The notes beneath the pieces are model-generated. The model made no database searches, was not told where the DNA came from, and was given only the letters and a program-made list of their open reading frames with translations. Made by a program: the position numbers and the translations under genes. From Saprospiraceae bacterium (GTDB lineage: Bacteria; Bacteroidota; Bacteroidia; Chitinophagales; Saprospiraceae), in assembly GCA_019187225.1 (NCBI GenBank), contig JABAQQ010000041.1, positions 62,001 to 126,000 of the forward strand: a stretch of 64,000 bases of DNA, given 5' to 3'. Positions 1 through 9,074 of this stretch are shown here, piece after piece. The number at the start of each line of letters is the position of its first letter. The first letter of the stretch is position 1.

Positions 1-329
1 CCACCCAGCACATGGTACACCCCCCTGTACTGATTCGTATCCTCGATGGCCATCAGGTCGCGAATGTTTTCCACTACGCACACCAGCGAGCGGTCGCGCC
101 GCGCATCCGCACAGATATGGCATACCGCTTCGTCCGCAAGGTTATGACAAACCTGACATTCACGGATACCTTCCCGCAGCGCTGTAATCGCAGCAGTGAA
201 CTGCTCCGTTGCGCTTTTATCTTGCTTCAGCAAATGTAATACAAGCCGCAGCGCCGATTTCCGCCCGATCCCGGGCAGGGAGGCAAAGGCTTCCACCGCT
301 TTTTCAATCAACCTGGAAGAGAACGTCAT
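1..329 (-). CDS. recR: Recombination protein RecR, N-terminal part (cut by window edge)
   Basis: The minus strand reads in frame from an ATG at 329 to the window edge, giving 109 residues. It starts with a helix-hairpin-helix stretch (SLPGIGRKSALRL), followed by the RecR zinc-finger cysteines (CQVCH and, further on, CHIC), and then the start of the Toprim domain (VCVVENIRDLMAIEDTNQYRG). RecR works with RecF and RecO to load RecA on gapped DNA in recombinational repair. The end of the gene lies outside the window. Its start is set by the ATG directly before the FSSRLIEKAVEAFASLPG stretch typical of the family. Confidence 0.93.
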   Translation of the reverse strand, partial: MTFSSRLIEKAVEAFASLPGIGRKSALRLVLHLLKQDKSATEQFTAAITALREGIRECQVCHNLADEAVCHICADARRDRSLVCVVENIRDLMAIEDTNQYRGVYHVLG

Positions 330-373
330 GCTCTGAATTTTGAGGTAAAAATAGGGCGCCCGCGCGAATCCGT

Positions 374-407
374 AAAAAAAGCGGTAACGAACAGACTCGT
401 TACCGCT
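374..407 (-). terminator. Intrinsic terminator after the UspA-like gene
   Basis: Perfect 11-bp stem (380-390 with 397-407, arm AGCGGTAACGA) and a 6-nt loop. On the minus strand the hairpin is followed by a run of seven T (374-380). It lies about 60 bp downstream of the stop of the minus-strand UspA-like gene and upstream of recR, so it separates the two units. Confidence 0.85.
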
Positions 408-466
408 GCAATAAAATACAACTCTACTGTGGTTTGCCTTTACTAAGTGGTTCTTAACGGTTTGGA

Positions 467-1312
467 TCAACGCACAGGCACACTCAATACCGGTATGGAA
501 GAGTGATTGGCCGTATTTTCGACCACGCTGCCAAATAATAAATGCGTCACTCCTTTTCGCTGGTGGGTAGCCATTACGATCAAATCCGCTTCTTCCTGTC
601 GCGCAAAATCCAGGATCGTAGATTCTTCGTTGAATGTATTGATGTTGATAAAAGTGCTCACCTTTTGCAGCCCGGTGCGCTCCGCGAAGGTGGCAGAAGC
701 CTCGTCAATTTGTTTTTTCGAACTGAAAGCCTTCGGATTGTTCAGGTACAGCACCTTGACCTTGAAATGCCAGTACTTTTGCCACTCGGCCAGATAACGA
801 AATGCATGCTCCTGATCTTTGTCCAGAGTAGAAGCCAGGACGACGGTTTTAGGGTTGAACTCCCCGGAATTTTCCGGAACAGCCAAGACCGGGCACGGCG
901 CAGTCCGAATGACTTTTTCAGTATTGGATCCCACAAAAAACTCCAGGGCGCCGGTTGCGCCTTTTGTCCCCATCACGATCAGGTCAGCGCCATCTTCCTC
1001 CGTAACCCGCCGGATGGAGGAATGCAACAATCCCTCTTCAATACGGGTATCAATTTCCACTTTGGCAAATTTCGGCTCGGTGATCAGTTCTTGTTTCAGG
1101 TGGCGAAATTCATCGGCAGCCATGTCGTAATAATCCTTCATGTTGTACATGCCGGCGAATTCATATTCCGGCAGCACCGGGGCATACGCGATGGCTGTAT
1201 TGGTATGCAGTATGGCCAGCCTTGCATGGCTCTTGGCAGCGATGGTGGCCGCTACATGCAATGCATGTTTGGCATTGACAGAAAAGTCGGTGGGAACGAG
1301 TATTTTTTTCAT
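467..1312 (-). CDS. Universal stress protein, two tandem UspA domains
   Basis: 281-residue cytoplasmic protein. The ATG at 1312 opens directly into the Usp signature MKKILVPTDFSVNAKHAL; the reading frame is open further upstream but without family sequence, so the longer start is rejected. Domain 1 (about 1-145) ends with the nucleotide-binding pattern GTKGATGALEFFVGSNTEKVIRTAPCPVLAVP. Domain 2 ends with a similar ATHQRKGVTHLLFGSVVENTANHSSIPVLSV. The G-x2-G-x9-GS/T motif fits ATP-binding tandem Usps common in Bacteroidota. The physiological role is not evident from the context. A strong terminator follows it at 374-407. Confidence 0.88.
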   Translation of the reverse strand: MKKILVPTDFSVNAKHALHVAATIAAKSHARLAILHTNTAIAYAPVLPEYEFAGMYNMKDYYDMAADEFRHLKQELITEPKFAKVEIDTRIEEGLLHSSIRRVTEEDGADLIVMGTKGATGALEFFVGSNTEKVIRTAPCPVLAVPENSGEFNPKTVVLASTLDKDQEHAFRYLAEWQKYWHFKVKVLYLNNPKAFSSKKQIDEASATFAERTGLQKVSTFININTFNEESTILDFARQEEADLIVMATHQRKGVTHLLFGSVVENTANHSSIPVLSVPVR

Positions 1313-1404
1313 AAGAGGGCTGTACATCGTGAAATACAACGGCAAAAGTCCCTGCTGTCTGCCTGCCAAACCATGATTATGGTCAACGGCAGAGATGAAT
1401 TTGA

Positions 1405-2145
1405 TCAATAAGGGTATTTTACATCGGTCAGGAACAAACCTTGCGGCGGCACACTCAGGCTTTTTTTCAGAAGTGTCTGCGTTTCCAAAGCTGATCTTAC
1501 ATCGGTCAGATCAATTTTCCCCAATGCAACGTTCATGCAGGCGCCGACGATCAGGCGCACCATGCCGCGCAAAAAGCGGTTGGCCGATATGTAAAAGATC
1601 AGCCGGTATTCGTCGGGGCTGTGGGTCCACAACGCCGATTTTACCGTACAGGCATAGCCTTCCGTGCTGCTGTCCGTTTTGCAAAAAGGGAAAAATACGG
1701 CGTATTTCGGAAGCAGATCCGCCACTTCCTGCATTTTTTGAACCTCCGCTTGCCCGCTTTGTGGAAAGAACCAGGCGGTTTCTGTTGCGAATGGATCTTT
1801 TCTCAGGGCAATATGATATTCATAACTGCGCTCGAATGCGTCATACCGGGCGTGTGCATCCTGATGAACCGTGCGGATGGAATACACTGCAATGTCATTT
1901 GGCAAAATACTGTTGAGTCCGCGAAGAAAGGTCGGCGGTATATCACCTCCGGCATCGAAATGCGCCACATAGTAACGGGCATGCACACCTGCATCGGTGC
2001 GCCCGCAGCCCGTCACGCCGACAGGTTGCCGGAGGATGGTTGAGAGGGCCGCTTCTAAGGTCGTTTGAACCGAAGGGGCATTGGGCTGCACCTGCCAACC
2101 GCTGTACCGCGAACCGAGATAAGAAAGGGTGAGAAAATAGCGCAT
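1405..2145 (-). CDS. truA: tRNA pseudouridine(38-40) synthase TruA
   Basis: 246 residues, the normal TruA length. It isomerises uridines 38-40 in the anticodon arm of tRNAs. The catalytic motif GRTDAGVHA is present with the nucleophile Asp at residue 51; the N-terminal SYLGSRYSGWQVQP and the later RSYEYHI and FLRGMVRLIVGACMNVALGK stretches are all typical. It lies 22 bp downstream of the phosphatase gene on the same strand and may be co-transcribed with it. Confidence 0.94.
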   Translation of the reverse strand: MRYFLTLSYLGSRYSGWQVQPNAPSVQTTLEAALSTILRQPVGVTGCGRTDAGVHARYYVAHFDAGGDIPPTFLRGLNSILPNDIAVYSIRTVHQDAHARYDAFERSYEYHIALRKDPFATETAWFFPQSGQAEVQKMQEVADLLPKYAVFFPFCKTDSSTEGYACTVKSALWTHSPDEYRLIFYISANRFLRGMVRLIVGACMNVALGKIDLTDVRSALETQTLLKKSLSVPPQGLFLTDVKYPY

Positions 2146-2167
2146 GACAGCAGGCGAAATAAGATAC

Positions 2168-2635
2168 TTACCCGTTCAATAAGGTCATATGGCGACGAAT
2201 AAATTGATCGCAAGCCGCTTCAAGCATTTGAAATACCCGGTCGAAGCCGTCATCGTCGTAATAGGGATCGGGAACGGAGCGGTCCTGACCGGGGTAAATT
2301 TCATTTAAGATCAGATCCACTTTGGCGCGATGTTCATCGGAGCGGGCATGGCGCAATACGTCGCGGAAATTTTGGGTATCCATGACAAATATTCTGTCGA
2401 ATTGCTCAAAATCGCCGGGATGAAACTGCCGTGCGCGTTGGCCGGTGATATCAATGCCGTATTGCCGGGCGGTCTTTACCGAGCGGCTGTCGGGCATTTC
2501 CCCTGCATGCCAATGTCCCGTACCGGCGCTGTCCACTGTCCAGTTGAGCCCTGCTGCCTGGGCTTTGTGTTGCATGATCCCTTCGGCGAGGGGGCTCCGG
2601 CAAATGTTGCCGAGACAAACCATAAGTATTTTCAT
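2168..2635 (-). CDS. Low-molecular-weight protein-tyrosine phosphatase
   Basis: 155 residues, cytoplasmic. The P-loop CLGNICRS with nucleophile Cys7 and Arg13 is at the extreme N-terminus, which fixes the start at 2635. The general-acid loop VPDPYYDDD lies near residue 120. Family members dephosphorylate phosphotyrosine proteins; the substrate here is unknown. It precedes truA on the same strand with a 22-bp gap. Confidence 0.92.
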   Translation of the reverse strand: MKILMVCLGNICRSPLAEGIMQHKAQAAGLNWTVDSAGTGHWHAGEMPDSRSVKTARQYGIDITGQRARQFHPGDFEQFDRIFVMDTQNFRDVLRHARSDEHRAKVDLILNEIYPGQDRSVPDPYYDDDGFDRVFQMLEAACDQFIRRHMTLLNG

Positions 2636-2700
2636 GTGTGAGAGGCGTGTGAGACGTGAGGGGCATAAGTGATCTCTTCACGCCTCTCACGTCTCTCACT
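2636..2700. repeat. Short repeated words with imperfect dyad between phosphatase and DUF3078 genes
   Basis: The 65-bp spacer consists almost entirely of variants of GTGAGAC/GTGAGAG on the left and their complements (CTCTCAC, GTCTCTCAC) on the right, so the transcript could fold into a long imperfect hairpin. It belongs to the short-word repeat class seen at many other gaps in this window. Confidence 0.6.
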
Positions 2701-3687
2701 CTAAAAGATTTTGTTGTATTTTAACAGAAAGGCCCCTGTCCATTGTCCGCCCCGGCCTTCGTAGGGGAGTTTCGCAAGGTCTTCGCTGCCGAAATTTTTC
2801 TGCACTTTCACATTGTGGTCGTAGAAATATTCGCCGAGCAGATCGAGCGAGAGTCCCTTGAAAAGGGCAATGCTTAAATTGTTGGTGAACAGCACGTCTA
2901 TATTTTGCGGCTCATCCAGGTAATTGGAGAATAGGCGCAGGCCGTTTGTAATCGAGAGGCGGTTATCGAAATATTTGTTGTTGTAAGCGGCTTTGAATTC
3001 GGAGCCGAGGCCAAAGAACGTTTTTTTGCCTTCGTCGTTGCCGTGAATGTTGAGATCGGCAATGCTTTGGTCAGCTACATAAATGAATTGAATGCCACAG
3101 GGAGAATAAAAAAACGACAGATGGGCATTGGGCTTATAGTCTACACCCGGTGCAAAAGTGACCTGCAGGGGCGCAAAAAGTTTGGCCACAACATTATCGG
3201 TGCTGTCGTTGATCGGGGTGAGATAATTGCTTTTATACGTTTTCAGCAAAAGGGTCTGCGCAAAAAAGTCAACAGCCGCGAACCACTTGTCGCTGCCCAT
3301 TTTGCGGCCGTATCGCGAAGTGAGGCGCAGCACATCTAAGTTTTTCAAAAATCCCCTGGGCAGGGTTGGATCGCTTGACCGCAGTTTCTGCGCCGAGAGT
3401 TGGATGGAAAAAGCATTGTTCCAGAACCACTTGTCTTCCTTGCGATTGGCAAACAAAGTACCGAGCCCTCCGATGCCAAAGCGACCTCCGCCGCCGCCTA
3501 CGCGCGGATTGATCAGGCCCATACCGGCGAGATCAAGACCGATTCCGCCACCAGTCGTCCAGCCGAAGGTATCTTTCGCAGCCATAGCGGACACTTCTTT
3601 GAGGCGGGCGTCGCCGGCTTCCTGCGCGTGGAGCAACGTCAGGTTGAAGAAAAAGAGAATAGAAAGCAGTGTTTGTAAATGCTTCAT
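2701..3687 (-). CDS. DUF3078 family protein, exported, probable outer-membrane associated
   Basis: 328 residues with a cleavable signal peptide (MKHLQTLLSILFFFNLTLLHAQ). The sequence after it, DTFGWTTGGGIGLDLAGMGLINPRVGGGGGRFGIGGL, is the hallmark opening of the Bacteroidota-specific DUF3078 family. The rest is rich in alternating aromatic/polar residues and ends in an aromatic (YNKIF), as in outer-membrane beta-strand proteins. No function is known. It is not tightly coupled to its neighbours. Confidence 0.75.
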   Translation of the reverse strand: MKHLQTLLSILFFFNLTLLHAQEAGDARLKEVSAMAAKDTFGWTTGGGIGLDLAGMGLINPRVGGGGGRFGIGGLGTLFANRKEDKWFWNNAFSIQLSAQKLRSSDPTLPRGFLKNLDVLRLTSRYGRKMGSDKWFAAVDFFAQTLLLKTYKSNYLTPINDSTDNVVAKLFAPLQVTFAPGVDYKPNAHLSFFYSPCGIQFIYVADQSIADLNIHGNDEGKKTFFGLGSEFKAAYNNKYFDNRLSITNGLRLFSNYLDEPQNIDVLFTNNLSIALFKGLSLDLLGEYFYDHNVKVQKNFGSEDLAKLPYEGRGGQWTGAFLLKYNKIF

Positions 3688-3737
3688 AGTCAGTTATAAG
3701 TTTTGTGAATGGTCAAAAGCCGATGGGTTATGCTTTT

Positions 3738-4604
3738 CTAACCCCGCGGGGCGCCGGGGGCAAGAAGGTTCTCATCCTGCCCTTCCGGGTAGAATACTTC
3801 GATTTTTTCGGAAGCCAGTTTGCTGAGCGGGATGATTACCTCGCTTTTATCGGTTTGCAGTGTCAGGGAGGTGGCATCTATGCCAATCACCTTGCCGCGC
3901 ATACCGATGATGCGGATGTCGTCGCCGACGACAATTTTATTGCGGTTGTAACCGCCTGCAAGGTAGTTAGAGAGCAATTCGCGCGAAGCCAGCCCGTATC
4001 CGATGGCAAAAGCCAGGGCCAACGCTCCAATGATAATGGAAATATTGATGGCCATAAAGCCTGTATTGATCTTGGCCTGGGCCAGTGCGCTCACTGCAAC
4101 AGTGACAAAAAGAAAATAAAAAACCGCAGTGGAGATGACTTTTGCGGAAGGCAAACCCATGGATTGGCAAGCCGTCAGCGCAATGCCCCGTATCATATCG
4201 GCGAGGAAAAGGCCGAGCAGGAAGAGGATGAACGCCGAAAACAACGCGGGGATATAATCAATCAGATCGCGCACCATTTGCGTGATCGCCGGGATACCGA
4301 GTATATCGGTGGCAAAAATGACAAAACCCAGCATGAGAATGAGGTAGATCATTTGAGAAAGCACCGAAGATACCTCGATGCGCATACCGCTGCGTTGCAC
4401 GAGATCAATGTCGTTGAGCCTTTCGGCGAGCCCATCCACACCGAGACCGGCAAGGATGCGGCGCACCAATCTGCGAATGCCTTTGGCGATAAGCCAGCCA
4501 ATGAGCATTACCAGCAAGGCGAAGGTCAACTTCGGTATCGCTGCCGAAAAACGGGCCAGCATTTCCGAGAACACCCCATTTTTCAGTTGGTCAAGAAAAT
4601 CCAT
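3738..4604 (-). CDS. Mechanosensitive ion channel (MscS-like) family membrane protein
   Basis: 288 residues from the ATG at 4604 (MDFLDQLKNGVF...); a longer frame adds ten hydrophobic residues that look non-coding. Several membrane segments are visible: ALLVMLIGWLIA, VLSQMIYLILMLGFVIFA, ALFSAFILFLLGLFLA, VFYFLFVTVAVSALA and the pore-like IIGALALAFAIGYGLASRELL. A short MscS-type beta domain follows (NKIVVGDDIRIIGMRGKVIGIDATSLTLQTDKSEVIIPLSKL). Members act as tension-gated release valves in the inner membrane. It lacks the large C-terminal cage domain, as in the TM_helix-repeat small MscS branch. Confidence 0.75.
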   Translation of the reverse strand: MDFLDQLKNGVFSEMLARFSAAIPKLTFALLVMLIGWLIAKGIRRLVRRILAGLGVDGLAERLNDIDLVQRSGMRIEVSSVLSQMIYLILMLGFVIFATDILGIPAITQMVRDLIDYIPALFSAFILFLLGLFLADMIRGIALTACQSMGLPSAKVISTAVFYFLFVTVAVSALAQAKINTGFMAINISIIIGALALAFAIGYGLASRELLSNYLAGGYNRNKIVVGDDIRIIGMRGKVIGIDATSLTLQTDKSEVIIPLSKLASEKIEVFYPEGQDENLLAPGAPRG

Positions 4605-4689
4605 GAAATAGCAGGAAAGGAAGATTGTTAACAATACGCCGGATGGAATAGGCCGGCAAGTATATCATTTTCATTCACGTACAACAGCG

Positions 4690-4719
4690 ATGCCCCTCAC
4701 GACCGTTCGTCAGGGGCAT
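4690..4719. terminator. Hairpin, possible terminator downstream of the 99-residue gene
   Basis: 13-bp arms (4690-4702 and 4707-4719, ATGCCCCT core) with one mismatch and a 4-nt loop, just past the stop of the minus-strand gene at 4724. No clear U-tract follows on the minus strand, so termination is plausible rather than certain. Confidence 0.45.
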
Positions 4720-4723
4720 TCTG

Positions 4724-5023
4724 TTATATTGTTTCCGTATCGGATGGGAGCAGCCGTTCATCGTTGCCGCCTCCGGAAGGCGGCCTGCCTTCTGGAATAA
4801 TGGGCGATGAGTAGCGCCCGTCAGCACGCCTGCGCGGGCCGGCTTGCTTGGTGCCAGCAATGAGGTGTGCGGCGGTCTGAAGGGCATTAGGGACGAAAAG
4901 TTCGATCACTCGGCCGAAATGGGACAGTGTGTGGGCCTGGTGGAGGACTTTTTGCTCGATGTCGTTGAGAATTTCATCGTGTCCTTCTCCATTGCCTTGC
5001 CAGAGCTGGAAATTGTTGGCCAT
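4724..5023 (-). CDS. Small hypothetical protein
   Basis: 99 residues; product not recognised. Residues 1-58 (MANNFQLWQGNGEGHDEIL through AAHLIAGTKQAG) look like a compact helical coding segment with good codon use. Residues 60-99 are low-complexity (RRRADGR, PEGRPPSGGG), encoded by GC-rich DNA that contains its own hairpin (GCCGCCT/AGGCGGC near 4765-4783). The C-terminal tail therefore looks like a later extension through repeat DNA. No signal peptide or membrane segment. Confidence 0.5.
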   Translation of the reverse strand: MANNFQLWQGNGEGHDEILNDIEQKVLHQAHTLSHFGRVIELFVPNALQTAAHLIAGTKQAGPRRRADGRYSSPIIPEGRPPSGGGNDERLLPSDTETI

Positions 5024-5132
5024 ATAACGGATTAAGTTTTTTGCGCCCGTTGCCGGGGAGCGGTTACAAGTATGTGTTGGATACTATAAGCAATTCCGGT
5101 TTTGGAGTAAAAAATGTGAAAAAATGGGTAGG

Positions 5133-5738
5133 TCAGGCGCCTGAACCTTCAATGGGGTCTTTGGCATACAATTCATCGTAGATGTTTTGGGCTTTTTGTT
5201 TTGCCCGCATGATCTGCATCTTGATGGCACTTTCCGTTTTGCCCAGTATATCGCCAATATCCTTGATCTGCAAATCGTCAATATACTTCATCATCAGGAT
5301 GGCTTTGTCACCCGGCGGAAGGCGGTCCAGTACTTTAGCCAGCCTTTCCTGTTTCATTTCGAGCAGCACGCTGTCGGGCACTTCCACTTCCTGTTCTTTG
5401 CTTATCCTGCCTACATCTTCGGTGTAGAGCAAGGGTATTTTTTTCTTCTTCCGGATCAGGTCAATGCAATAGTTGTACGTGATCGAATATACCCAGGTAG
5501 AAAAAGAAGACTGTTCGGTGAATTTCGACAGGTTCAGCAATATCTTGATGAAAATGTCCTGCGTGGCATCGCGGGCCAATCCCTCATCTCCCAGCATGGA
5601 AATGCACTTGGCAAACACTTTACTGGCGTAGCGACGGTACAACTGCGTGAAATAGGTCGTGTTTTGCTCCCGTAAATACAGGGCAATCAGTTCTGTATCC
5701 GTGTATTCTTTAGCCTTTTTGGCGGCAATGGACGACAC
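5133..5738 (-). CDS. ECF-type RNA polymerase sigma factor
   Basis: About 201 residues if read from the GTG at 5738; a TTG at 5783 adds 15 residues and is the alternative. Sigma region 2 is clear (LYRRYASKVFAKC...LARDATQDIFIKILLNLSKFTEQSSFSTWVYSITYNYCIDLIRKKKK). Region 4 follows with its helix-turn-helix (LPPGDKAILMMKYIDDLQIKDIGDILGKTESAIKMQIMRAKQKAQ). It directs core polymerase to an unknown regulon. No anti-sigma gene is adjacent, so its control is not visible. Confidence 0.88.
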   Translation of the reverse strand: MSSIAAKKAKEYTDTELIALYLREQNTTYFTQLYRRYASKVFAKCISMLGDEGLARDATQDIFIKILLNLSKFTEQSSFSTWVYSITYNYCIDLIRKKKKIPLLYTEDVGRISKEQEVEVPDSVLLEMKQERLAKVLDRLPPGDKAILMMKYIDDLQIKDIGDILGKTESAIKMQIMRAKQKAQNIYDELYAKDPIEGSGA

Positions 5739-5925
5739 TTTCGGGTAAGTTTGAATACAAATGAAGCAATTCGCTACCCGCAAAGAGACGAAAAAAGCCG
5801 CAAAACAAAGCCTATGCGCAGGGTTTTCTTTAAAACCGTTAATGGGACGTTAAAACGGTATCTGCGTCACAACCTTGTCAGCAGAAATTTTGCCCGCTCC
5901 CTTTCTTTGCAGTAAAATTTTTTTT

Positions 5926-5998
5926 TGACATTTGACAGCCGGACGTTTGACTTTGGAAAAAATATCCGGCATATGGATGTCAAACGCCCCATGTCAGG
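5926..5998. repeat. TTTGACA-type short words and inverse copies upstream of the thioredoxin gene
   Basis: Left part carries repeats of a 7-nt word like TTTGACA; the right part carries the complement (GTCAAAC, GTCAGGC) about 40 bp later. It fills the space between the divergent sigma-factor and thioredoxin genes and so overlaps their promoter region. Confidence 0.5.
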
Positions 5999-6019
5999 CA
6001 ATTCAACTTCGGTAAAAAC

Positions 6020-6529
6020 ATGAAGCTCCCGTTCTTACTCCCGGCGCTACTCACCTTTTCCACTTACGCAACGGCGCAAAACGCCCAACCCACCGCCAAT
6101 TTCCCGTTCAATATCCCGATGCTAAAACCCGACAGCACGGCGGTGAACACCAACGATATCCTGAAAAAAGGCAAGCCTACGGTGCTGGCATTCTGGCTGA
6201 CGACCTGCGTGCCTTGCCAGGTCGAGCTCACTGCTTATGCGAAAAACTTCAGCAAATGGCAAAAAGAAGCCGATTTCCGCCTGTTGGCGGTTTCGATTGA
6301 TTTTCCGGAGCGCTTCCAAAAAGTAAAACAAATGGCAATGGAGAAAAACTGGCCCTTCCCCGTTTACTGGGACTACACCCGCGCTTTTAAAGCCGTGCTG
6401 CCAGGCAGTTTAAATGGCCTGCCGCAGGTGTTTTTATTCGATAAGAACGGGACGCTGGTGTGGCAGCATAAGAAATATGTGACGGGGGATGAGTTGAAGT
6501 TGTTTGAAAAAATTAAGGAATTGAATTGA
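6020..6529 (+). CDS. TlpA/ResA-like thioredoxin-fold protein, exported
   Basis: 169 residues with a signal peptide (MKLPFLLPALLTFSTYATAQ). Thioredoxin fold with active site CVPC (Cys63 and Cys66), preceded by KPTVLAFWLTT and followed by LLAVSIDFPE and the cis-Pro loop GLPQVFLFDKNG. Such proteins reduce or exchange thiols in the periplasm, for example for cytochrome c maturation or oxidative defence. No partner gene is adjacent. The ATG at 6020 is the only start compatible with the signal peptide. Confidence 0.85.
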   Translation: MKLPFLLPALLTFSTYATAQNAQPTANFPFNIPMLKPDSTAVNTNDILKKGKPTVLAFWLTTCVPCQVELTAYAKNFSKWQKEADFRLLAVSIDFPERFQKVKQMAMEKNWPFPVYWDYTRAFKAVLPGSLNGLPQVFLFDKNGTLVWQHKKYVTGDELKLFEKIKELN

Positions 6530-6626
6530 AGTTGAGTACGCCGTGCCGGAATGCTTGGTGCCGGATTATCAGTTCAGACTTAAAACATGTTAAAAATATC
6601 ACGAAAGGCGAAACGGCGCCATCAAT

Positions 6627-9062
6627 TCACTCATTTCGCAAGGATTTCACGGGATTCGCCAATGCCGCTTTCACGCTCTGAAAACCCACCGTCAAAAACG
6701 CGACCGCTCCTGCTACTGCTCCCGCCACTGCAAAAATCCACCATTGAATATCAATGCGATAGGCAAAATCGGAAAGCCATTTGTTCATAAAAAAATAAGC
6801 GGGCGGCGAGGCGATGAGAATAGCGATGCCAACAAGTTTTAAAAAATCTTTTGTCAAAAGACCGGTAATGCCGGAGACGCTTGCGCCGAGCACCTTGCGC
6901 ACGCCGATCTCCTTGGTTCGTTGGGCAATGATGAGCGTGGCGATGCCGAACAATCCGAGGCAGGCGATCAAAATAGCCAGGCCGGTGGCGATGCCGACGA
7001 GTTGGCTCAGGCGGCTTTCGGCGCGGTATTGTTTGTCAATATTGTCGTCGAGAAAAGCATAGTTGAAGGCCTGGCCGGGCGCGACTTTTTGCCAGGCGAG
7101 CCGCAGGGTGGAAAGTGTGGCGGGGATATCGCTGCCCGCGATTTTGACGGAAAGTTTGGGGTTGGGCGTATCCTCAAAATTCCAGTCCGAAGCAGTGCGG
7201 ATGATGCCGATGGGATCGTAAGCCATCACGAGCGGCTGCACGGCGCTGTGCAGGCTTTCAAAATTGAAATCCTTTGCCACCCCGATGACCTCGAACTCGC
7301 GGAAAGGTTCCGGCATTTTTTGACCGCTTTCCACGCTGAATTGCCGGGCGTAGGCTTCGTTCACGATGACGGCTTTTGCATCGGAAATGTTGTCCCTCGA
7401 AAAATGGCGACCCGACGCCAGCGCCACGCCGTGCATCGGCAAAAAACGGTCGTCCACGCCGTTGAGCATGAACCTGCGGAATTTTTGGGTGGCCGGTTCG
7501 GTGTAGCCCGCACTCGTCCAACCGGGCGTCCCGAAAGTATGCGCCGACAGCGCCCAATCGCTGAAACCGGGTTTGCCATCGAGTTCATTGCGCAGCAATT
7601 CGAGTATTTTTTTCCCTTCCGCCCATTGGTCGGTCAGCCGCGCACCGGAGCGTTTATAGGGCAGTACCACCACCTGCTCTTTGTCGTAGCCGAGGTTTTT
7701 GTTTTGTAAAAATTGCATTTGCCGCAGCATCACGAGTGTACTGATGATGAGCAGAACGGATAACATGAACTGAAATCCCACCAATCCGCGCAGGACGGCG
7801 TATCGGTTGCCGCCGGCTTTTGAAACCACGCCGCGCAGGGTCAGAGCAGGTTTAAAGCCAGACAATACCAACGCCGGATAAACGCCCGAAACCAAGCCCG
7901 TCGCAAGTGCCAGAGCCGTCAGCAACAACAGCGTCTGCGGCGAAAAATCCAGTGCCAGCTGCTTGTCTGCTAAATCGTTAAAAAACGGCAACGCCGCCGA
8001 CGCCAGCAACAAACCGACCAAAACCGACACGCCCGCTGTGAGCACCGCTTCGTTCCAGAATTGGGCCATGAGTTGCCCCCGCGTGGCGCCGGTCGCTTTG
8101 CGCACGCCGACTTCTTTTGCCCGCATCACCGAGCGCCCTACGGCCAATGTCGTGAAATTGATGCACGCCAGTCCGAGGATGAGCAACGCGATGCCTGCCA
8201 GAATGTAGGAATAGCGCCGGTCGCTCACAGGTACCAGGCCCAGCGGAAAATCTTTGTTCAGGTGGATGTCGGTCAAGATTTGGAAGCCCACCTCATATTC
8301 GCCCGGTTTGTAGTCCGAAGCCACTTTGCCGTCCACGAAGGGGGCGAATTTGGCTTCGAGTTCCCGCACCTTGTTCGCCTCGTCGAGCAGAATGTAAGTC
8401 TCCACCACCACGTTCGTCCAACTCGTTCTGGCGCCCGGCGGCATCTGCGAAGCGCCTTTTTCAAAAGGCACGATAATGTCGTACCGGATGCTCGAATTGC
8501 CCGGCGCTTTTTCGGCGATGCCCGTGACCGTGAAATGCGTCCATTCGCCGCCCACCTGCAGCGTAAGCGTCTGGCCGAGGGGATACGGGTCGCCGAAGTA
8601 TTTGAGACCGGTTTCTTCGGTGATGACCGCCGAGTGTATATCGCTCAACACATTCTCCACCTTGCCTCTCGACAGTTTAAAATCGAAGACCTTGAAAAAA
8701 GACGGTTCCGCGAAATGCACTTCTTCCAATTCGGAAAAGTTGCCCTTTTTCGCCAGCGTGTTGATCGTATAATAACGCACAACCTGCTGGATTTCAGGAA
8801 AATTGTCGCGCAATTCCTGCCCCAGCACCACTGGCGTGACGGTGTTGAAAAACACGTCGCCTTTGAAATGTTCTTTCACCCAGACGCGGTAAATGCGTTC
8901 GGCTTTGCTGTGGAAGCGGTCGAAGGTCCACTCATCCCACACGTAGAGCGACAGCAGCATGACGATGGCCGTGCCGATGGACAAACCGGTGATGTTGATG
9001 AAGCCGGGGCCTTTGTGTTTGAGGAGGTTGCGAAGGGCGAGGTGAAAGTAGTTGTGGAACAT
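6627..9062 (-). CDS. FtsX/MacB-type ABC transporter permease
   Basis: 811 residues. N-terminal MFHNYFHLALRNLLKHKGPGF... with a first membrane helix (NITGLSIGTAIVMLLSLYVW), then a large MacB-type periplasmic domain, then FtsX module 1 (about 285-410: YILAGIALLILGLACINFTTLAVGRSVMRAKEVGVRKATGATRGQL). A second periplasmic domain and FtsX module 2 (IATGLAILIACLGLFGIATLIIAQRTKEIGVRKVLGASV...) complete it. Bacteroidota have many such stand-alone duplicated permeases. The ATPase partner is not in the window. Probably substrate export or envelope stress, not assignable further. Confidence 0.85.
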   Translation of the reverse strand: MFHNYFHLALRNLLKHKGPGFINITGLSIGTAIVMLLSLYVWDEWTFDRFHSKAERIYRVWVKEHFKGDVFFNTVTPVVLGQELRDNFPEIQQVVRYYTINTLAKKGNFSELEEVHFAEPSFFKVFDFKLSRGKVENVLSDIHSAVITEETGLKYFGDPYPLGQTLTLQVGGEWTHFTVTGIAEKAPGNSSIRYDIIVPFEKGASQMPPGARTSWTNVVVETYILLDEANKVRELEAKFAPFVDGKVASDYKPGEYEVGFQILTDIHLNKDFPLGLVPVSDRRYSYILAGIALLILGLACINFTTLAVGRSVMRAKEVGVRKATGATRGQLMAQFWNEAVLTAGVSVLVGLLLASAALPFFNDLADKQLALDFSPQTLLLLTALALATGLVSGVYPALVLSGFKPALTLRGVVSKAGGNRYAVLRGLVGFQFMLSVLLIISTLVMLRQMQFLQNKNLGYDKEQVVVLPYKRSGARLTDQWAEGKKILELLRNELDGKPGFSDWALSAHTFGTPGWTSAGYTEPATQKFRRFMLNGVDDRFLPMHGVALASGRHFSRDNISDAKAVIVNEAYARQFSVESGQKMPEPFREFEVIGVAKDFNFESLHSAVQPLVMAYDPIGIIRTASDWNFEDTPNPKLSVKIAGSDIPATLSTLRLAWQKVAPGQAFNYAFLDDNIDKQYRAESRLSQLVGIATGLAILIACLGLFGIATLIIAQRTKEIGVRKVLGASVSGITGLLTKDFLKLVGIAILIASPPAYFFMNKWLSDFAYRIDIQWWIFAVAGAVAGAVAFLTVGFQSVKAALANPVKSLRNE

Positions 9063-9074
9063 AGGTGATATAAA

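Noticed and set aside
542-1411. Long plus-strand ORF over the UspA-like gene
   Set aside because: Antisense shadow of a clear two-domain UspA gene; no domain or start signal.
3705-4631. Plus-strand ORF antisense to the MscS-like gene
   Set aside because: Low-complexity, charged translation; the minus-strand gene has membrane helices and a family fold.
7969-9068. Plus-strand ORF of 335 codons antisense to the FtsX permease
   Set aside because: Arg/His-rich translation typical of an antisense shadow in GC-rich DNA.
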